From contig OZ252212.1 in NCBI GenBank assembly GCA_965248955.1, positions 1,736,001 to 1,800,000 of the forward strand: DNA of 64,000 nt, written 5' to 3'. Each line of letters opens with the position of its first letter. The stretch's first letter is position 1. Positions 18,879 to 26,977 of this stretch are shown here, one piece after another. Position numbers and translations under genes: made by a program. The notes under the pieces are model-generated. The model was not told the origin of the DNA, did not search any database, and saw only the letters and a program-made list of their open reading frames with translations. Source of the stretch: DAOUJH01 sp965248955 (lineage in GTDB: Bacteria > Chloroflexota > Dehalococcoidia > Lucifugimonadales > QGNO01).

Positions 18879-18986
18879 ACCTAACTCCTTTCGGGCAAAC
18901 AAGCACACTGCACAATATAAAGTGAGTTGTACTTTGACGGCCTTTCCGTCTGTGGATCTAAGCGACAGGAGTCGCAAGTAATAGCG

Positions 18987-19005
18987 CTTTCAAAGCGTTT
19001 GAAAG
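18987..19005. promoter_or_regulatory. 19-bp palindrome in the icd leader
   Basis: Perfect inverted repeat CTTTCAAA-GCG-TTTGAAAG, about 110 nt upstream of the icd start and 40-55 nt downstream of its predicted transcription start. The symmetry suits a dimeric DNA-binding regulator; an RNA hairpin in the leader is the alternative. Confidence 0.45.
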
Positions 19006-19050
19006 TATTGAATCAACTGCTTTTCAGCTAGCCCGGATTACTAGCCCTGG

Positions 19051-19078
19051 ATTATATCAGGAAAATGGATTAGGGCAA
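19051..19078 (-). promoter_or_regulatory. Candidate promoter of icd-mdh
   Basis: On the minus strand TTGCCC (19078-19073), 16-nt spacer, TATAAT (19056-19051) preceded by TG (extended -10 context). Predicted start near 19043, giving a leader of about 165 nt before icd. Confidence 0.55.
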
Positions 19079-19093
19079 CGTAAAAGGCGTGGA

Positions 19094-19291
19094 TTATATG
19101 CGACCCCAGCCAAGTCCCTGCCATAGCAGGTTCTGGGACAGGGATTCGGCATGCCCACTCTTCCAGGGGTTGCTCTTCTGGTTGATCAGAGAATGCTGCC
19201 GGCTACTCGGCGCAACCTTGACAATGGTACTGATAGCCGCCCAAAAAGAGGGGATTTCGCTTGTGTCCTCTGGCCGCTTGTCTTCGATCAT
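19094..19291 (-). CDS. Small hypothetical protein downstream of the carboxylase beta subunit
   Basis: 65 aa, ATG 8 nt after the pccB stop on the same strand, so coupled translation is possible though no clear ribosome site is seen. The sequence has no membrane helix; it holds IPSFWAAISTIVKVAPSS and a C-terminal NPWKSGHAESLSQNLLWQGLGW. Its place and size recall the small epsilon-like subunits that accompany some acyl-CoA carboxylases, but I see no decisive similarity. Could be spurious. Confidence 0.42.
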   Translation of the reverse strand: MIEDKRPEDTSEIPSFWAAISTIVKVAPSSRQHSLINQKSNPWKSGHAESLSQNLLWQGLGWGRI

Positions 19292-19299
19292 AATCGCAT

Positions 19300-20862
19300 C
19301 TATAGAGGAATGCTGCCGTGTTTCTTTGGTGGAAGGCTATCCCGTTTGTTTTTTAGCATTTCCAGGGCTCTTATAATTTGTGGACGGGTCTCCACCGGAT
19401 CAATTATGTCATCAATGTAACCACGCCCGGCGGCTATATAAGGATGGGCAAACTGCTTGCGGTACTCTTTGGCAAGCTTTGTCTTCAATTTCTCAGGATT
19501 GTCCGCATTGGCAATTTGCTCACGGTTTATTATGCTTACCGCGCCTTCTGGCCCCATAACGGCTATCTCCGCAGTGGGCCATGCCAGGTTGATGTCCGCA
19601 CGCAGGTGCTTGCTGCCCATGACTATGTATGCGCCGCCGTATGCCTTGCGAGTGATCACCGTCACTTTGGGAACAGTGGCCTCCGCATACGCGTAGATGA
19701 GCTTTGCCCCATGGCGAATGATGCCCCTGTGTTCCTGGTCTGAGCCTGGTAAGTATCCCGGCACGTCCACCAGGGTGACGATGGGAATATTGAAAGCATC
19801 GCAAAAGCGCACGAAGCGCGATGCTTTGTCGGAGGCGTCTATATCAAGGACACCCGCCAGGTAGGCCGGCTGCTGCGCCACTATGCCAACGGGACAGCCA
19901 GCCATGCGTGCGAAACCTATGATTATATTGGGGGCAAAGAGCCGCTGTACTTCCATGAAATCGCCGTCATCCACAATTCTGAAGATGACGTCTTGCATGT
20001 CGTAGGCTTTGACTGGGTCATCGGGGATCATCTCGCCCAGTACCTCATCCGCACGAGCTGAGTCATCAAAGGAGATGATTGAAGGTGGGTCCTCCATGTT
20101 GTTTTGAGGGAAGAAGCTGAGGATACGCCGCACTTCCTCTAGAGTCTCTTGCTCTGTGGGCAACGTGAAGTGCGCCATGCCGCTGAGACGGGCATGTGCG
20201 TCTGCTCCGCCAAGGGACTCGTGGTCTACCACCTCGCCGGTGGCGGCCTTGATGACATCAGGGCCGGTGATGTACATCTGTCCGTTGCCAGCTGTCATGA
20301 AAACAAAATCTGTAATGGCGGGAGAGTAGACGGCGCCGCCCGCACAAGGCCCTAGGATGACCGAGATCTGGGGCACTACGCCAGATGCCATGGTGTTTCT
20401 GAGGAAGATGTCGCCATAGCCGCCCAAGCTTATTACGCCGTCCTGAATGCGGGCTCCTCCTGAGTCTATGAGACCCACCACGGGAGCACCGTTCTTCATA
20501 GCCATATCCATGACTTTGCAAATCTTTTCAGCGACAGCTTCTGACAGTGAGCCGCCGTAAACGGTAAAGTCTTGGGAATATAGGTAAACAAGACGGCCGT
20601 GCACCGTGCCATAGCCGGCGACTACGGCATCCCCGGGATGAAGGTCACCGTCCTTTCCAGGGCTGGTGGACCACTGGGTCACGAACGGGTCTAGCTCTCT
20701 AAATGAACCTTCGTCAAGGAATAGGTCAACCCGCTCACGGGCTGTCAGCTTGCCCTTCGCGTGTTGCTGCTCGATGCGCTTTTTGCCGCCGCCTTCGCGG
20801 CTTCGTTCCCGAAGCTTACGTAGGTCCGCCAAGCGTTCGTTGGTCTTTTTTTCGATAGCCAT
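19300..20862 (-). CDS. Acyl-CoA carboxylase carboxyltransferase subunit (propionyl/methylmalonyl type)
   Basis: Transfers CO2 from carboxybiotin to acyl-CoA (usually propionyl-CoA or acetyl-CoA). 520 aa, the full length of a fused alpha-beta carboxyltransferase. Two crotonase-type halves: LIDSGGARIQDGVISLGGYGDIF with GPCAGGAVYSPAITDFVFM in the first, and VDVPGYLPGSDQEHRGIIRHGAKLIYAYAEATVPKVTVITRKAYGGAYIVM in the second (quoted as motifs). No biotin carboxylase or BCCP gene is adjacent, so the partners are elsewhere; methylmalonyl-CoA decarboxylase alpha is the alternative role. Confidence 0.92.
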   Translation of the reverse strand: MAIEKKTNERLADLRKLRERSREGGGKKRIEQQHAKGKLTARERVDLFLDEGSFRELDPFVTQWSTSPGKDGDLHPGDAVVAGYGTVHGRLVYLYSQDFTVYGGSLSEAVAEKICKVMDMAMKNGAPVVGLIDSGGARIQDGVISLGGYGDIFLRNTMASGVVPQISVILGPCAGGAVYSPAITDFVFMTAGNGQMYITGPDVIKAATGEVVDHESLGGADAHARLSGMAHFTLPTEQETLEEVRRILSFFPQNNMEDPPSIISFDDSARADEVLGEMIPDDPVKAYDMQDVIFRIVDDGDFMEVQRLFAPNIIIGFARMAGCPVGIVAQQPAYLAGVLDIDASDKASRFVRFCDAFNIPIVTLVDVPGYLPGSDQEHRGIIRHGAKLIYAYAEATVPKVTVITRKAYGGAYIVMGSKHLRADINLAWPTAEIAVMGPEGAVSIINREQIANADNPEKLKTKLAKEYRKQFAHPYIAAGRGYIDDIIDPVETRPQIIRALEMLKNKRDSLPPKKHGSIPL

Positions 20863-21132
20863 TGTAGCTCTAGTTCAACGGCTGCTTCAGGCCTGCCTGA
20901 AGAAAGCTTGGGGGATGCTAGCACATTACTTTGCAAGGCGCAACATTGGCGGAAAATGAGCAGCTTTCCTATCATTAAACCGTTTAGCTTCACTTCCTAG
21001 AACAAATTTTCAAAGACAAGAGCTTTTTGATCGGGTAAATAAGCTGAATAAAACCTCATCTGATAAGATAGCTTGTTAGTTGAAAGTCAAGTTTGAAGCC
21101 GTCTATGCAGGCTTGGTTACTGGAGAAGCGAT
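20863..21132. other. Divergent intergenic region, carboxylase / ATC-hydrolase-like gene
   Basis: An AT-rich 270-bp stretch. A weak promoter candidate for the plus-strand gene is TTGAAA, 18-nt spacer, TATGCA just upstream of 21110. No other structure recognised. Confidence 0.35.
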
Positions 21133-21636
21133 ATGACCTTCAATATGGAAGAAATGAGCGTTCTTGACAGACGCCGAATTGAAGCGGGCGTCCTAGGTCC
21201 TGTGTTCAAGGCATTCGCCAGGGAGATTGGTGAAGATACGGCTAGAGAGATCATAGGCCGCACCATTGTAGAGATTGCTAAGGAACAGGGTAGGGCTCTG
21301 GCTGAACGTTCGGGCGATAACGATCTGAAGACCTTTGCTAAGGCCAAGGAACCGTGGACAAGAAACGGGGCCATAGAGACGGAGACGATTAAGGAAGATG
21401 AAGAGAACTATTCATTTAACGTAGTACGTTGCCGGTATGCTGAAATGTATAAAGAGCTGGGTATTCCCGAGCTAGGGTTTTTGCTTTCTTGTGGACGTGA
21501 CTTCGCCATGTCGCAGGGGTTTAATCCTGAAATCAAGCTGGCTAGAACTCAGACAATAATGCAAGGCGCTTCACATTGTGATTTCCGCTATGCTATGAGC
21601 GACGTTTTACAAACTGCAAAATCGAAAGGCACTTGA
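21133..21636 (+). CDS. L-2-amino-thiazoline-4-carboxylate hydrolase family protein
   Basis: 167 aa. The C-terminal half has the family pattern: VVRCRYAEMYKELGIPELGFLLSCGRDF, then a FNPEIKL-RTQTIMQGASHCDFRY block with conserved Cys and His. Named members open the thiazoline ring of ATC to give S-carbamoyl-cysteine, but most relatives are uncharacterised and sit in varied contexts, so the substrate is open. The ATG is preceded by GGAGAAGCG. Stands alone between convergent or divergent neighbours. Confidence 0.75.
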   Translation: MTFNMEEMSVLDRRRIEAGVLGPVFKAFAREIGEDTAREIIGRTIVEIAKEQGRALAERSGDNDLKTFAKAKEPWTRNGAIETETIKEDEENYSFNVVRCRYAEMYKELGIPELGFLLSCGRDFAMSQGFNPEIKLARTQTIMQGASHCDFRYAMSDVLQTAKSKGT

Positions 21637-21819
21637 TATCTAGAAGGGGAGAGGGTCTCCAACTAAAGCAAAGGTTACTTCATTTAGTAAACTTTTGGTA
21701 AAGATGCTCGGAATCGCGTGGGCTTTAGCCACAAAAACGCCTCCGGAATCCTTGCAAACTCATATAGCTTGCCGTTACTGCTCAAACACTGGCTATCTTG
21801 CTGCTTACCAGTTCTTGGA

Positions 21820-23403
21820 TTACTCTCCGTACTTCAGCAGCCAGTATTCCAGGCTGTCGGTCATCGCAGTCCAGCTGGCTTCGATTATGTTGGGTGAAGC
21901 CCCCACAGTCTGCCAGGTGTGCGCGCCGTCCGTGGATTCCACGAGCACCCTGACTACGGCGCCTGTCCCCCCGCTCTGGTCGACTACGCGGACCTTGTAG
22001 TCCACCAAGCGGATGGCGCTTAGCTCCGGGTAGTCTATGAGCAACGCCTTGCGCAAAGCGCCGTCCAGGGCGTTCACGGGACCGTTTCCTATTTCCACGG
22101 TATGCCGGACTTCCGTGCCCACCTTGATCTTTACCGTGGCTTCCGAAAGCGGGTCGCCGTTGCTGATTACGTCGGGGACGTGTCTTTGCTCAATGATTAC
22201 CCGGTAGTCTATGGGCTGAAAGGGGCGGCTATATCCGTCTACGGTGCGTCGTACAAGTAGCTCAAAGGAAGCCTCTGCCCCTTCATATTGATAGCCCAGG
22301 CTTTCTTTTTCCTTGATCTCTTCCACCAGCAGCGCCGCTTTTCCCCGCGGTACGTCCACGTCTATTCCAAGCTCTTTGATCTTGTAGGCCACGTTGCCGC
22401 GTCCGGCCAGCTCCGAAACCAGCATTCGCATGCTGTTGCCCACCAGTTCAGGCCGGATGTGCTGATAGCTATCCTCCAGCTTGGCCACTGCGGAGCCATG
22501 CAGGCCACCTTTGTGGCTGAAAGCGCTATGCCCCACAAAGGGCTGGTTGCCCGCCGGGGGCATGTTTACTATCTCACTTATGTATCTGTGTACTTCAGTT
22601 AGTGATTCCATCTGTTTGTCACTGATGGTCGGGATCCCAAGTTTCAGCTTCAGGTTGGCCGCGACCGAGAGGATATTGGCGTTGCCGCAACGCTCCCCGT
22701 ATCCGTTGATGCATCCCTGTACTTGTCCGACACCTGCCGCCACTGCTGCCAGACTGTTGGCCACCGCCACCTCGCAGTCGTTATGGGCGTGAATGCCCAG
22801 CGGCACGTCGATCTGCTGCTTCACCCTAGATACGATTTCTTGCACCTCGTGAGGCAGCGTCCCTCCATTGGTATCGCAGAGAATTATGGTCTCAGCGCCC
22901 GCGGAAGCAGCGGCGCGGATGCATTGCGATGCGTACTCCGGATCCGCCTTGTATCCGTCGAAGAAGTGCTCAGCGTCTAGGAACACGCGCCGGCCATGTT
23001 CTTTTAGAAAAGCAACGGAGTCTGAAATCATGGCCAGGTTCTCTTCCAGGCTTGTTTCCAGAATTCGCGTAACCTGCATGTCCCAGCTTTTGGCTACCAG
23101 AGTGATCACCGGAGTCTCCGCTTCTATGAGCGTTTTCAGATTGGCGTCTTGATCGGCAGGAACGCCTGCGCGCCGTGTGCTTCCAAAGGCGGCGATAGTG
23201 GCGTTCGATAGGTTGAGGAATCGGGCCCGGCGAAAATACTCCGCGTCTTTGGGGTTGGAACCGGGCCAGCCGCCTTCTATGTAAGCCACGCCAAGCTCGT
23301 CCAGCTTGCGTGTAATCTTGATCTTATCCGCTACGGAGAGGGAGATTCCCTCCATCTGGGCGCCGTCTCTTAAAGTCGTATCGTAAAGCTCAACTTTGTC
23401 CAT
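21820..23403 (-). CDS. cimA: (R)-citramalate synthase
   Basis: Condenses pyruvate and acetyl-CoA to citramalate, which leads to 2-oxobutyrate and isoleucine without threonine. 527 aa from ATG 23403. The N-terminal HMGL-like barrel opens with MDKVELYDTTLRDGAQMEGIS; CDTNGGTLPHEV, GIHAHNDCEVAVANS and the Cys in YGERCGNANI are active-site elements; a LeuA-type regulatory domain ends the protein. This long CimA layout differs from 2-isopropylmalate synthase in the DTTLRDGAQ/GYGERCGN details. The frame runs on to 23478, but that extension lies inside the T-box terminator; AGGA sits 5 nt before ATG 23403. Confidence 0.92.
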   Translation of the reverse strand: MDKVELYDTTLRDGAQMEGISLSVADKIKITRKLDELGVAYIEGGWPGSNPKDAEYFRRARFLNLSNATIAAFGSTRRAGVPADQDANLKTLIEAETPVITLVAKSWDMQVTRILETSLEENLAMISDSVAFLKEHGRRVFLDAEHFFDGYKADPEYASQCIRAAASAGAETIILCDTNGGTLPHEVQEIVSRVKQQIDVPLGIHAHNDCEVAVANSLAAVAAGVGQVQGCINGYGERCGNANILSVAANLKLKLGIPTISDKQMESLTEVHRYISEIVNMPPAGNQPFVGHSAFSHKGGLHGSAVAKLEDSYQHIRPELVGNSMRMLVSELAGRGNVAYKIKELGIDVDVPRGKAALLVEEIKEKESLGYQYEGAEASFELLVRRTVDGYSRPFQPIDYRVIIEQRHVPDVISNGDPLSEATVKIKVGTEVRHTVEIGNGPVNALDGALRKALLIDYPELSAIRLVDYKVRVVDQSGGTGAVVRVLVESTDGAHTWQTVGASPNIIEASWTAMTDSLEYWLLKYGE

Positions 23404-23430
23404 ATATGTCCTGCTCACTGGTCTACATAT

Positions 23431-23460
23431 AAAAACAGCCCGTCTCATAAGAGACGAGCC
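23431..23460 (-). terminator. Intrinsic terminator of the T-box leader
   Basis: On the minus strand a 9-bp stem (GCTCGTCTC with GAGACGGGC, one G-U pair), TTAT loop and TTTTT run. It lies directly behind the T-box sequence and 27 nt before the cimA ATG, so it can be formed or prevented by the antiterminator. Confidence 0.85.
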
Positions 23461-23706
23461 TTTCACCCGTGGTACCACTCTTCTTCCCCAATATTAAAGA
23501 CCGGGGCACTTTTGAGGCGCAGTCACACCCCTGTCCGTCATAACGGGAGACAACCCCGTCCCTGTCTACTCTCCTGCCCCTCTTTGAAACAGGATTTCGG
23601 CGGGAGGCTCAGGAGGGATTTTCGGCCGGGCTCCTAACGTCCGCTTCCACCCTACCGGACTCGCTATGCTGGAGAACCAGCTTACTCGTCTCCGTCTTAG
23701 CCGCTG
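23431..23706 (-). promoter_or_regulatory. T-box leader (tRNA-sensing riboswitch) of cimA
   Basis: Transcribed from the minus strand. The T-box core TGGTACCACGG (23477-23467) should pair with the CCA end of uncharged tRNA and precedes the terminator. Stem I elements are visible: an AGTA bulge (23686-23683), an AGCGAG...GGTGGAAG apical region (GGTG at 23651-23648), and the 3' side GAAAATCCCTCC. In that loop ATC at 23619-23617 would be an isoleucine specifier, matching cimA; AAT one base earlier (Asn) is the alternative reading. High uncharged tRNA-Ile would then switch cimA on. Confidence 0.88.
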
Positions 23707-23712
23707 TTGTTG

Positions 23713-23741
23713 AGCGTAGCACAGCTAGAACTTATGGTCAA
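23713..23741 (-). promoter_or_regulatory. Candidate promoter of the T-box/cimA transcript
   Basis: Minus strand TTGACC (23741-23736), 17-nt spacer, TACGCT (23718-23713). The predicted start near 23706 sits right before Stem I of the T-box, which supports both calls. Confidence 0.6.
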
Positions 23742-23806
23742 GGTACGGTTGGTGGGCCTGTAGTTGGCGCAGAACTGCAACGTGCCGTATTCCTTGTTTG
23801 CAACAC

Positions 23807-25672
23807 CTATCGGGGACTTTCATCTGTGGTCCTCTGGCTACTCCGTTTTATGTAGCCTGCCAGCCGGAAGGCTGCAAACGCCACTAGCGCAAAGGCCGAG
23901 AGTTTGGCCAGACCCAGCGGGATGCCGAGGTGCAGCCACAGCATGAATGCCAGAATGACAAGGACTTTCATACCAACCAGCGATGCGATCGTAGCCCGCC
24001 AATAACGGAGGCGCAAAGAAATCAAGAGAGATGCAATCCCAAAGGTAAGCGCTGCTACACCGATCACATACTCTTCAGAGTTATAGAAGTCATTAAAGTC
24101 TCTGACATCTGAGCCACCGAACATCCACAGGAATGCAACCGATGCCAGAAGAGCGTAGATGGCGATTGCCGAAGCGATGGTCCAGATTGCTCTAGTATTG
24201 CGTCCCCAAATTGAGTAAGCGACCATTCCAAGTAGAATTAGAGCTGAGAATTGGGGAGGGACAGAGTTAAAGCCAAAGAGCGATACTCCAAAGTAAAGCA
24301 ACGCTAAGACAATGGCTCCCGGTACAGCTACGGCTAGCATGAGAGACCGCCATCCCATTCCTGCAGATTCACCCGCCAGAAAAAGCAACACCAGGCCTAT
24401 GATCATCAATCCACCGTACACACGCGGAGGGTCAGCTAACAGGGATAATGCCCCTGAATAGAACAACAGCAGGCCGAGGCCTCCCAAAAGGGTGCAGAGC
24501 AGCACACGTCGCATTCCTAGGGAATTCTGCAAGAAAATCAGGCCGGCTGCTGTCATCGACATTGAGAGCGCGAGCACAGCGGCCCAGAAGCTGATATTTG
24601 GCAGCAGCAGGCCTGTCTTGCCTAAGAAGGTGAAGTCCGTCGGGGTGTATCTCCCCACAGCGTACGGCGTCCAGCGCCCGTCGGGTGTTCCCACAAGGAC
24701 ACCTTGGCTTCCCATGGCGATAATCAGGTTGCCGCTGTGCTCGTCGTAAATGATGTGGCCGGCGGGTCGGGTCGTTATTATACCGAACCTGGACCTGGAA
24801 TGCCGCTGCGCCCATAAGTTTCCTGCATTAGAGAGGTAAGCGGTCGAGTAGACTACTTCGCCCCTCCCATCAGCGCCTATCAGCATGATGCCTGTGGCCA
24901 CCACGGTGTACCTGCCCCTGGGCGTTTCAGCGGTTTGGCCGCCCCATGTGACATTGCCTTGGTAGTCAGGTTCTGTAACCCATGTCAGACCGCCGTCGGT
25001 GCTCTGATGTTTAGAGGAATAATTTCTAGGATAGTCATAACTGCTAGCATAGTCGTAACTTGCGTTGGCGTGAATGAGCCCGTCCTCGGAAACTCCTACG
25101 TCGGTGATACCCAGATCTAACTGTTCAGCCGGCGTTGCTATGCTGGCAAGCACCGCCACCCCCGCCACCAGCATGCCCCATCGCAGTCGCAGGGATTCGG
25201 CGCTGAGGGCTGGCCGTCGCCACACCCAGATGGCTATGCCCCATCCCAGAGGTATGACGATAGAGTCCGTGGCATCTAGCGGGGCCCCTGCGCTTCCACC
25301 GGACGCTATAGAGATTCCACGCAGAATCCAGTAGTGTACTGGCTCAAAGGTGTTGAAGGCAGCGTAGAGCAGGGGCAGTCCTACGTAGGCCGTGATGAAG
25401 GCTGTACGGGCGGCGGTGCGGTTGCCGCGGGTACAGAGGGAGAGGAGGAATGCGAGTAGAGGAAGTGCAAAGATCACCCAGGCTAGGTCGCTGAGCTTGC
25501 CGGTAATCCATGCGTGTGGCCAGAGGGCCTTGAAGAGTACGTCGTTGAGCAGCAGGGTTGCCAGCGCGATGACGGTTGTGGGATGAGTGAGGGCGGAGAC
25601 GCATCGCTGGTTGAAGCCGCCGTTCGTCCCCGGCGCCCGCCAGGGTTCACGGCTCTCAACAGGGTTGCTCAT
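23807..25672 (-). CDS. Hypothetical multi-pass membrane protein with central extracytoplasmic domain
   Basis: 621 aa from ATG 25672, which has GGAG 8 nt upstream. The N-terminal part has about five hydrophobic helices (for example ALATLLLNDVLFKALWPHAW and WVIFALPLLAFLLSL); residues from about 185 to 340 form a soluble domain with HQSTDGGLTWVTEP, a BNR/sialidase-type Asp-box repeat, plus EHSGNLIIAMGSQGVLVGTPDGRW, which looks like a second beta-propeller blade; then about eight more helices. Function is unknown. Asp-box blades in a loop suggest a ligand- or sugar-binding outer domain. Downstream of the T-box start region but on its own transcript. Confidence 0.75.
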   Translation of the reverse strand: MSNPVESREPWRAPGTNGGFNQRCVSALTHPTTVIALATLLLNDVLFKALWPHAWITGKLSDLAWVIFALPLLAFLLSLCTRGNRTAARTAFITAYVGLPLLYAAFNTFEPVHYWILRGISIASGGSAGAPLDATDSIVIPLGWGIAIWVWRRPALSAESLRLRWGMLVAGVAVLASIATPAEQLDLGITDVGVSEDGLIHANASYDYASSYDYPRNYSSKHQSTDGGLTWVTEPDYQGNVTWGGQTAETPRGRYTVVATGIMLIGADGRGEVVYSTAYLSNAGNLWAQRHSRSRFGIITTRPAGHIIYDEHSGNLIIAMGSQGVLVGTPDGRWTPYAVGRYTPTDFTFLGKTGLLLPNISFWAAVLALSMSMTAAGLIFLQNSLGMRRVLLCTLLGGLGLLLFYSGALSLLADPPRVYGGLMIIGLVLLFLAGESAGMGWRSLMLAVAVPGAIVLALLYFGVSLFGFNSVPPQFSALILLGMVAYSIWGRNTRAIWTIASAIAIYALLASVAFLWMFGGSDVRDFNDFYNSEEYVIGVAALTFGIASLLISLRLRYWRATIASLVGMKVLVILAFMLWLHLGIPLGLAKLSAFALVAFAAFRLAGYIKRSSQRTTDESPR

Positions 25673-25889
25673 AGCTGTGCTCCAGCGGCATGCTTTCCGC
25701 GTTCTTATGATAATACGCATCTCTATCCTTCTCGTATCTCTTTATGCACAACCTGTGCCTTTTGTTGTGAGAGAATAAGGTTAGTGATGCATCGCAAGCC
25801 CAATATCATCGTCCTCCGGGTGCTCGGATTTGATATAGTTTAAGGGGCCACAAGCAATCGGCGGATCTCAACGGAGGGTCACAGTTCTC

Positions 25890-26852
25890 ATGAGGATCCC
25901 AACTCTAGCGGATGTATTTCGGGCGCGGCAGGTGGTGTCGCGTTACCTGCCGCGTACCCCGTTGCACCACTATCCCAGGCTCAGTGAAATGTTAGACGCT
26001 GAGGTTCACCTCAAACATGAAAACCATCACGCCCTGGGTGCCTTCAAAGCCAGGGGAGGCATCAATACAATGCATAACCTTGGTGATGAAGATCGACGGC
26101 GGGGTGTGGTAACGGCGTCTACAGGGAACCACGCTCAGGCCATAGCGTATGCTGGGTCCGTGCTGGGAATCAAGGCCGTCATTGTAATGCCGGAAGGAAG
26201 CAACCCCAGCAAGGTGGCGGCGGTACAAGCGTTGGGAGCCGAGGTGGTCTTTTTCGGAAAAGTGTTTGATGAGGCCAAGGTACATGCTGAAAACCTGGAG
26301 AAAGAGTACGGCTACAGATATATCCATTCGGCAAATGAGCCGGACTTGATTGCAGGCGCGGGAACCTATGCTCTGGAGATCCTGGAGGACCTTCCGGATG
26401 TGGAATACATATTCGTACCCCTGGGGGGCGGAAGCGGCGCTTCCGGAGCTTGCATTGCGGCCAAGACGGTGAATCCCAACGTCAAGGTGATAGCCGTGCA
26501 GTCGGAACAGGCGCCGGGGGGCTACCTCTCCTGGAAGAACCGGGAGCTCACGCAGGCGGCAAACACCACTTTCGCGGAAGGTCTAGCGACGGGTGCGGGA
26601 TACGAGCTGACGCAGAGAATCTTGTGGGACATGCTGGACGACTTTGTGCTGGTCAGCGACGAGGAGATCAAGGAAGCCATGCTGCACCTGATGGAGCGCG
26701 CTCACACCATGGCCGAAGGGGCGGGCGCTGCGGCGCTGGCCGGAGCCATAAAAGTCAAGGAAGAGATACGGAACAGACGAGTTGTGCTGGTAGTCAGCGG
26801 CGGGAATCTGTCCCTGCCCCAGCTCAAGGAAGTGTCCCGCATCATTGGCTAG
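25890..26852 (+). CDS. Threonine/serine dehydratase (PLP-dependent)
   Basis: Deaminates threonine to 2-oxobutyrate (or serine to pyruvate). 320 aa, fold-type II, catalytic domain only, without the ACT-like regulatory domain of biosynthetic IlvA, so TdcB-like. HHALGAFKARGGINTM holds the PLP Lys; TASTGNHAQAIAYAG and VPLGGGSGASGACIAAKTV are the phosphate-binding loops. With cimA 2.5 kb away, two routes to isoleucine precursors lie close together. Other family members are racemases or hydroxyaspartate ammonia-lyases, which cannot be excluded. Confidence 0.87.
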   Translation: MRIPTLADVFRARQVVSRYLPRTPLHHYPRLSEMLDAEVHLKHENHHALGAFKARGGINTMHNLGDEDRRRGVVTASTGNHAQAIAYAGSVLGIKAVIVMPEGSNPSKVAAVQALGAEVVFFGKVFDEAKVHAENLEKEYGYRYIHSANEPDLIAGAGTYALEILEDLPDVEYIFVPLGGGSGASGACIAAKTVNPNVKVIAVQSEQAPGGYLSWKNRELTQAANTTFAEGLATGAGYELTQRILWDMLDDFVLVSDEEIKEAMLHLMERAHTMAEGAGAAALAGAIKVKEEIRNRRVVLVVSGGNLSLPQLKEVSRIIG

Positions 26853-26868
26853 CTGCGCCGTAACAAGG

Positions 26869-26899
26869 TGAGGGCTTATTCATCATGGAACAGCCCTCA
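26869..26899 (+). terminator. Hairpin behind threonine dehydratase
   Basis: TGAGGGCT and AGCCCTCA form a perfect 8-bp stem around a 15-nt loop, 17 nt after the stop codon. No T-run follows, so it is a stem-loop that could stabilise or end the transcript. A 14-bp perfect palindrome (CCCTCAT/ATGAGGG, 26894-26907) overlaps its right arm. Confidence 0.45.
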
Positions 26900-26977
26900 T
26901 ATGAGGGGACCAGAGTCTCCCAAGCCCCGGACCAACGGTGCAAGCCCGCCGTGACGCAACCCCGGGGCATCTCCCAG

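Noticed and set aside
23404..23478. N-terminal extension of citramalate synthase to 23478
   Set aside because: It overlaps the T-box and its terminator; the ATG at 23403 has a ribosome site and the family N-terminus.
26859..26869. CGTAACAAGGT resembling the 3' end of 16S rRNA
   Set aside because: Only 11 nt match, and no other rRNA sequence lies around it; chance.
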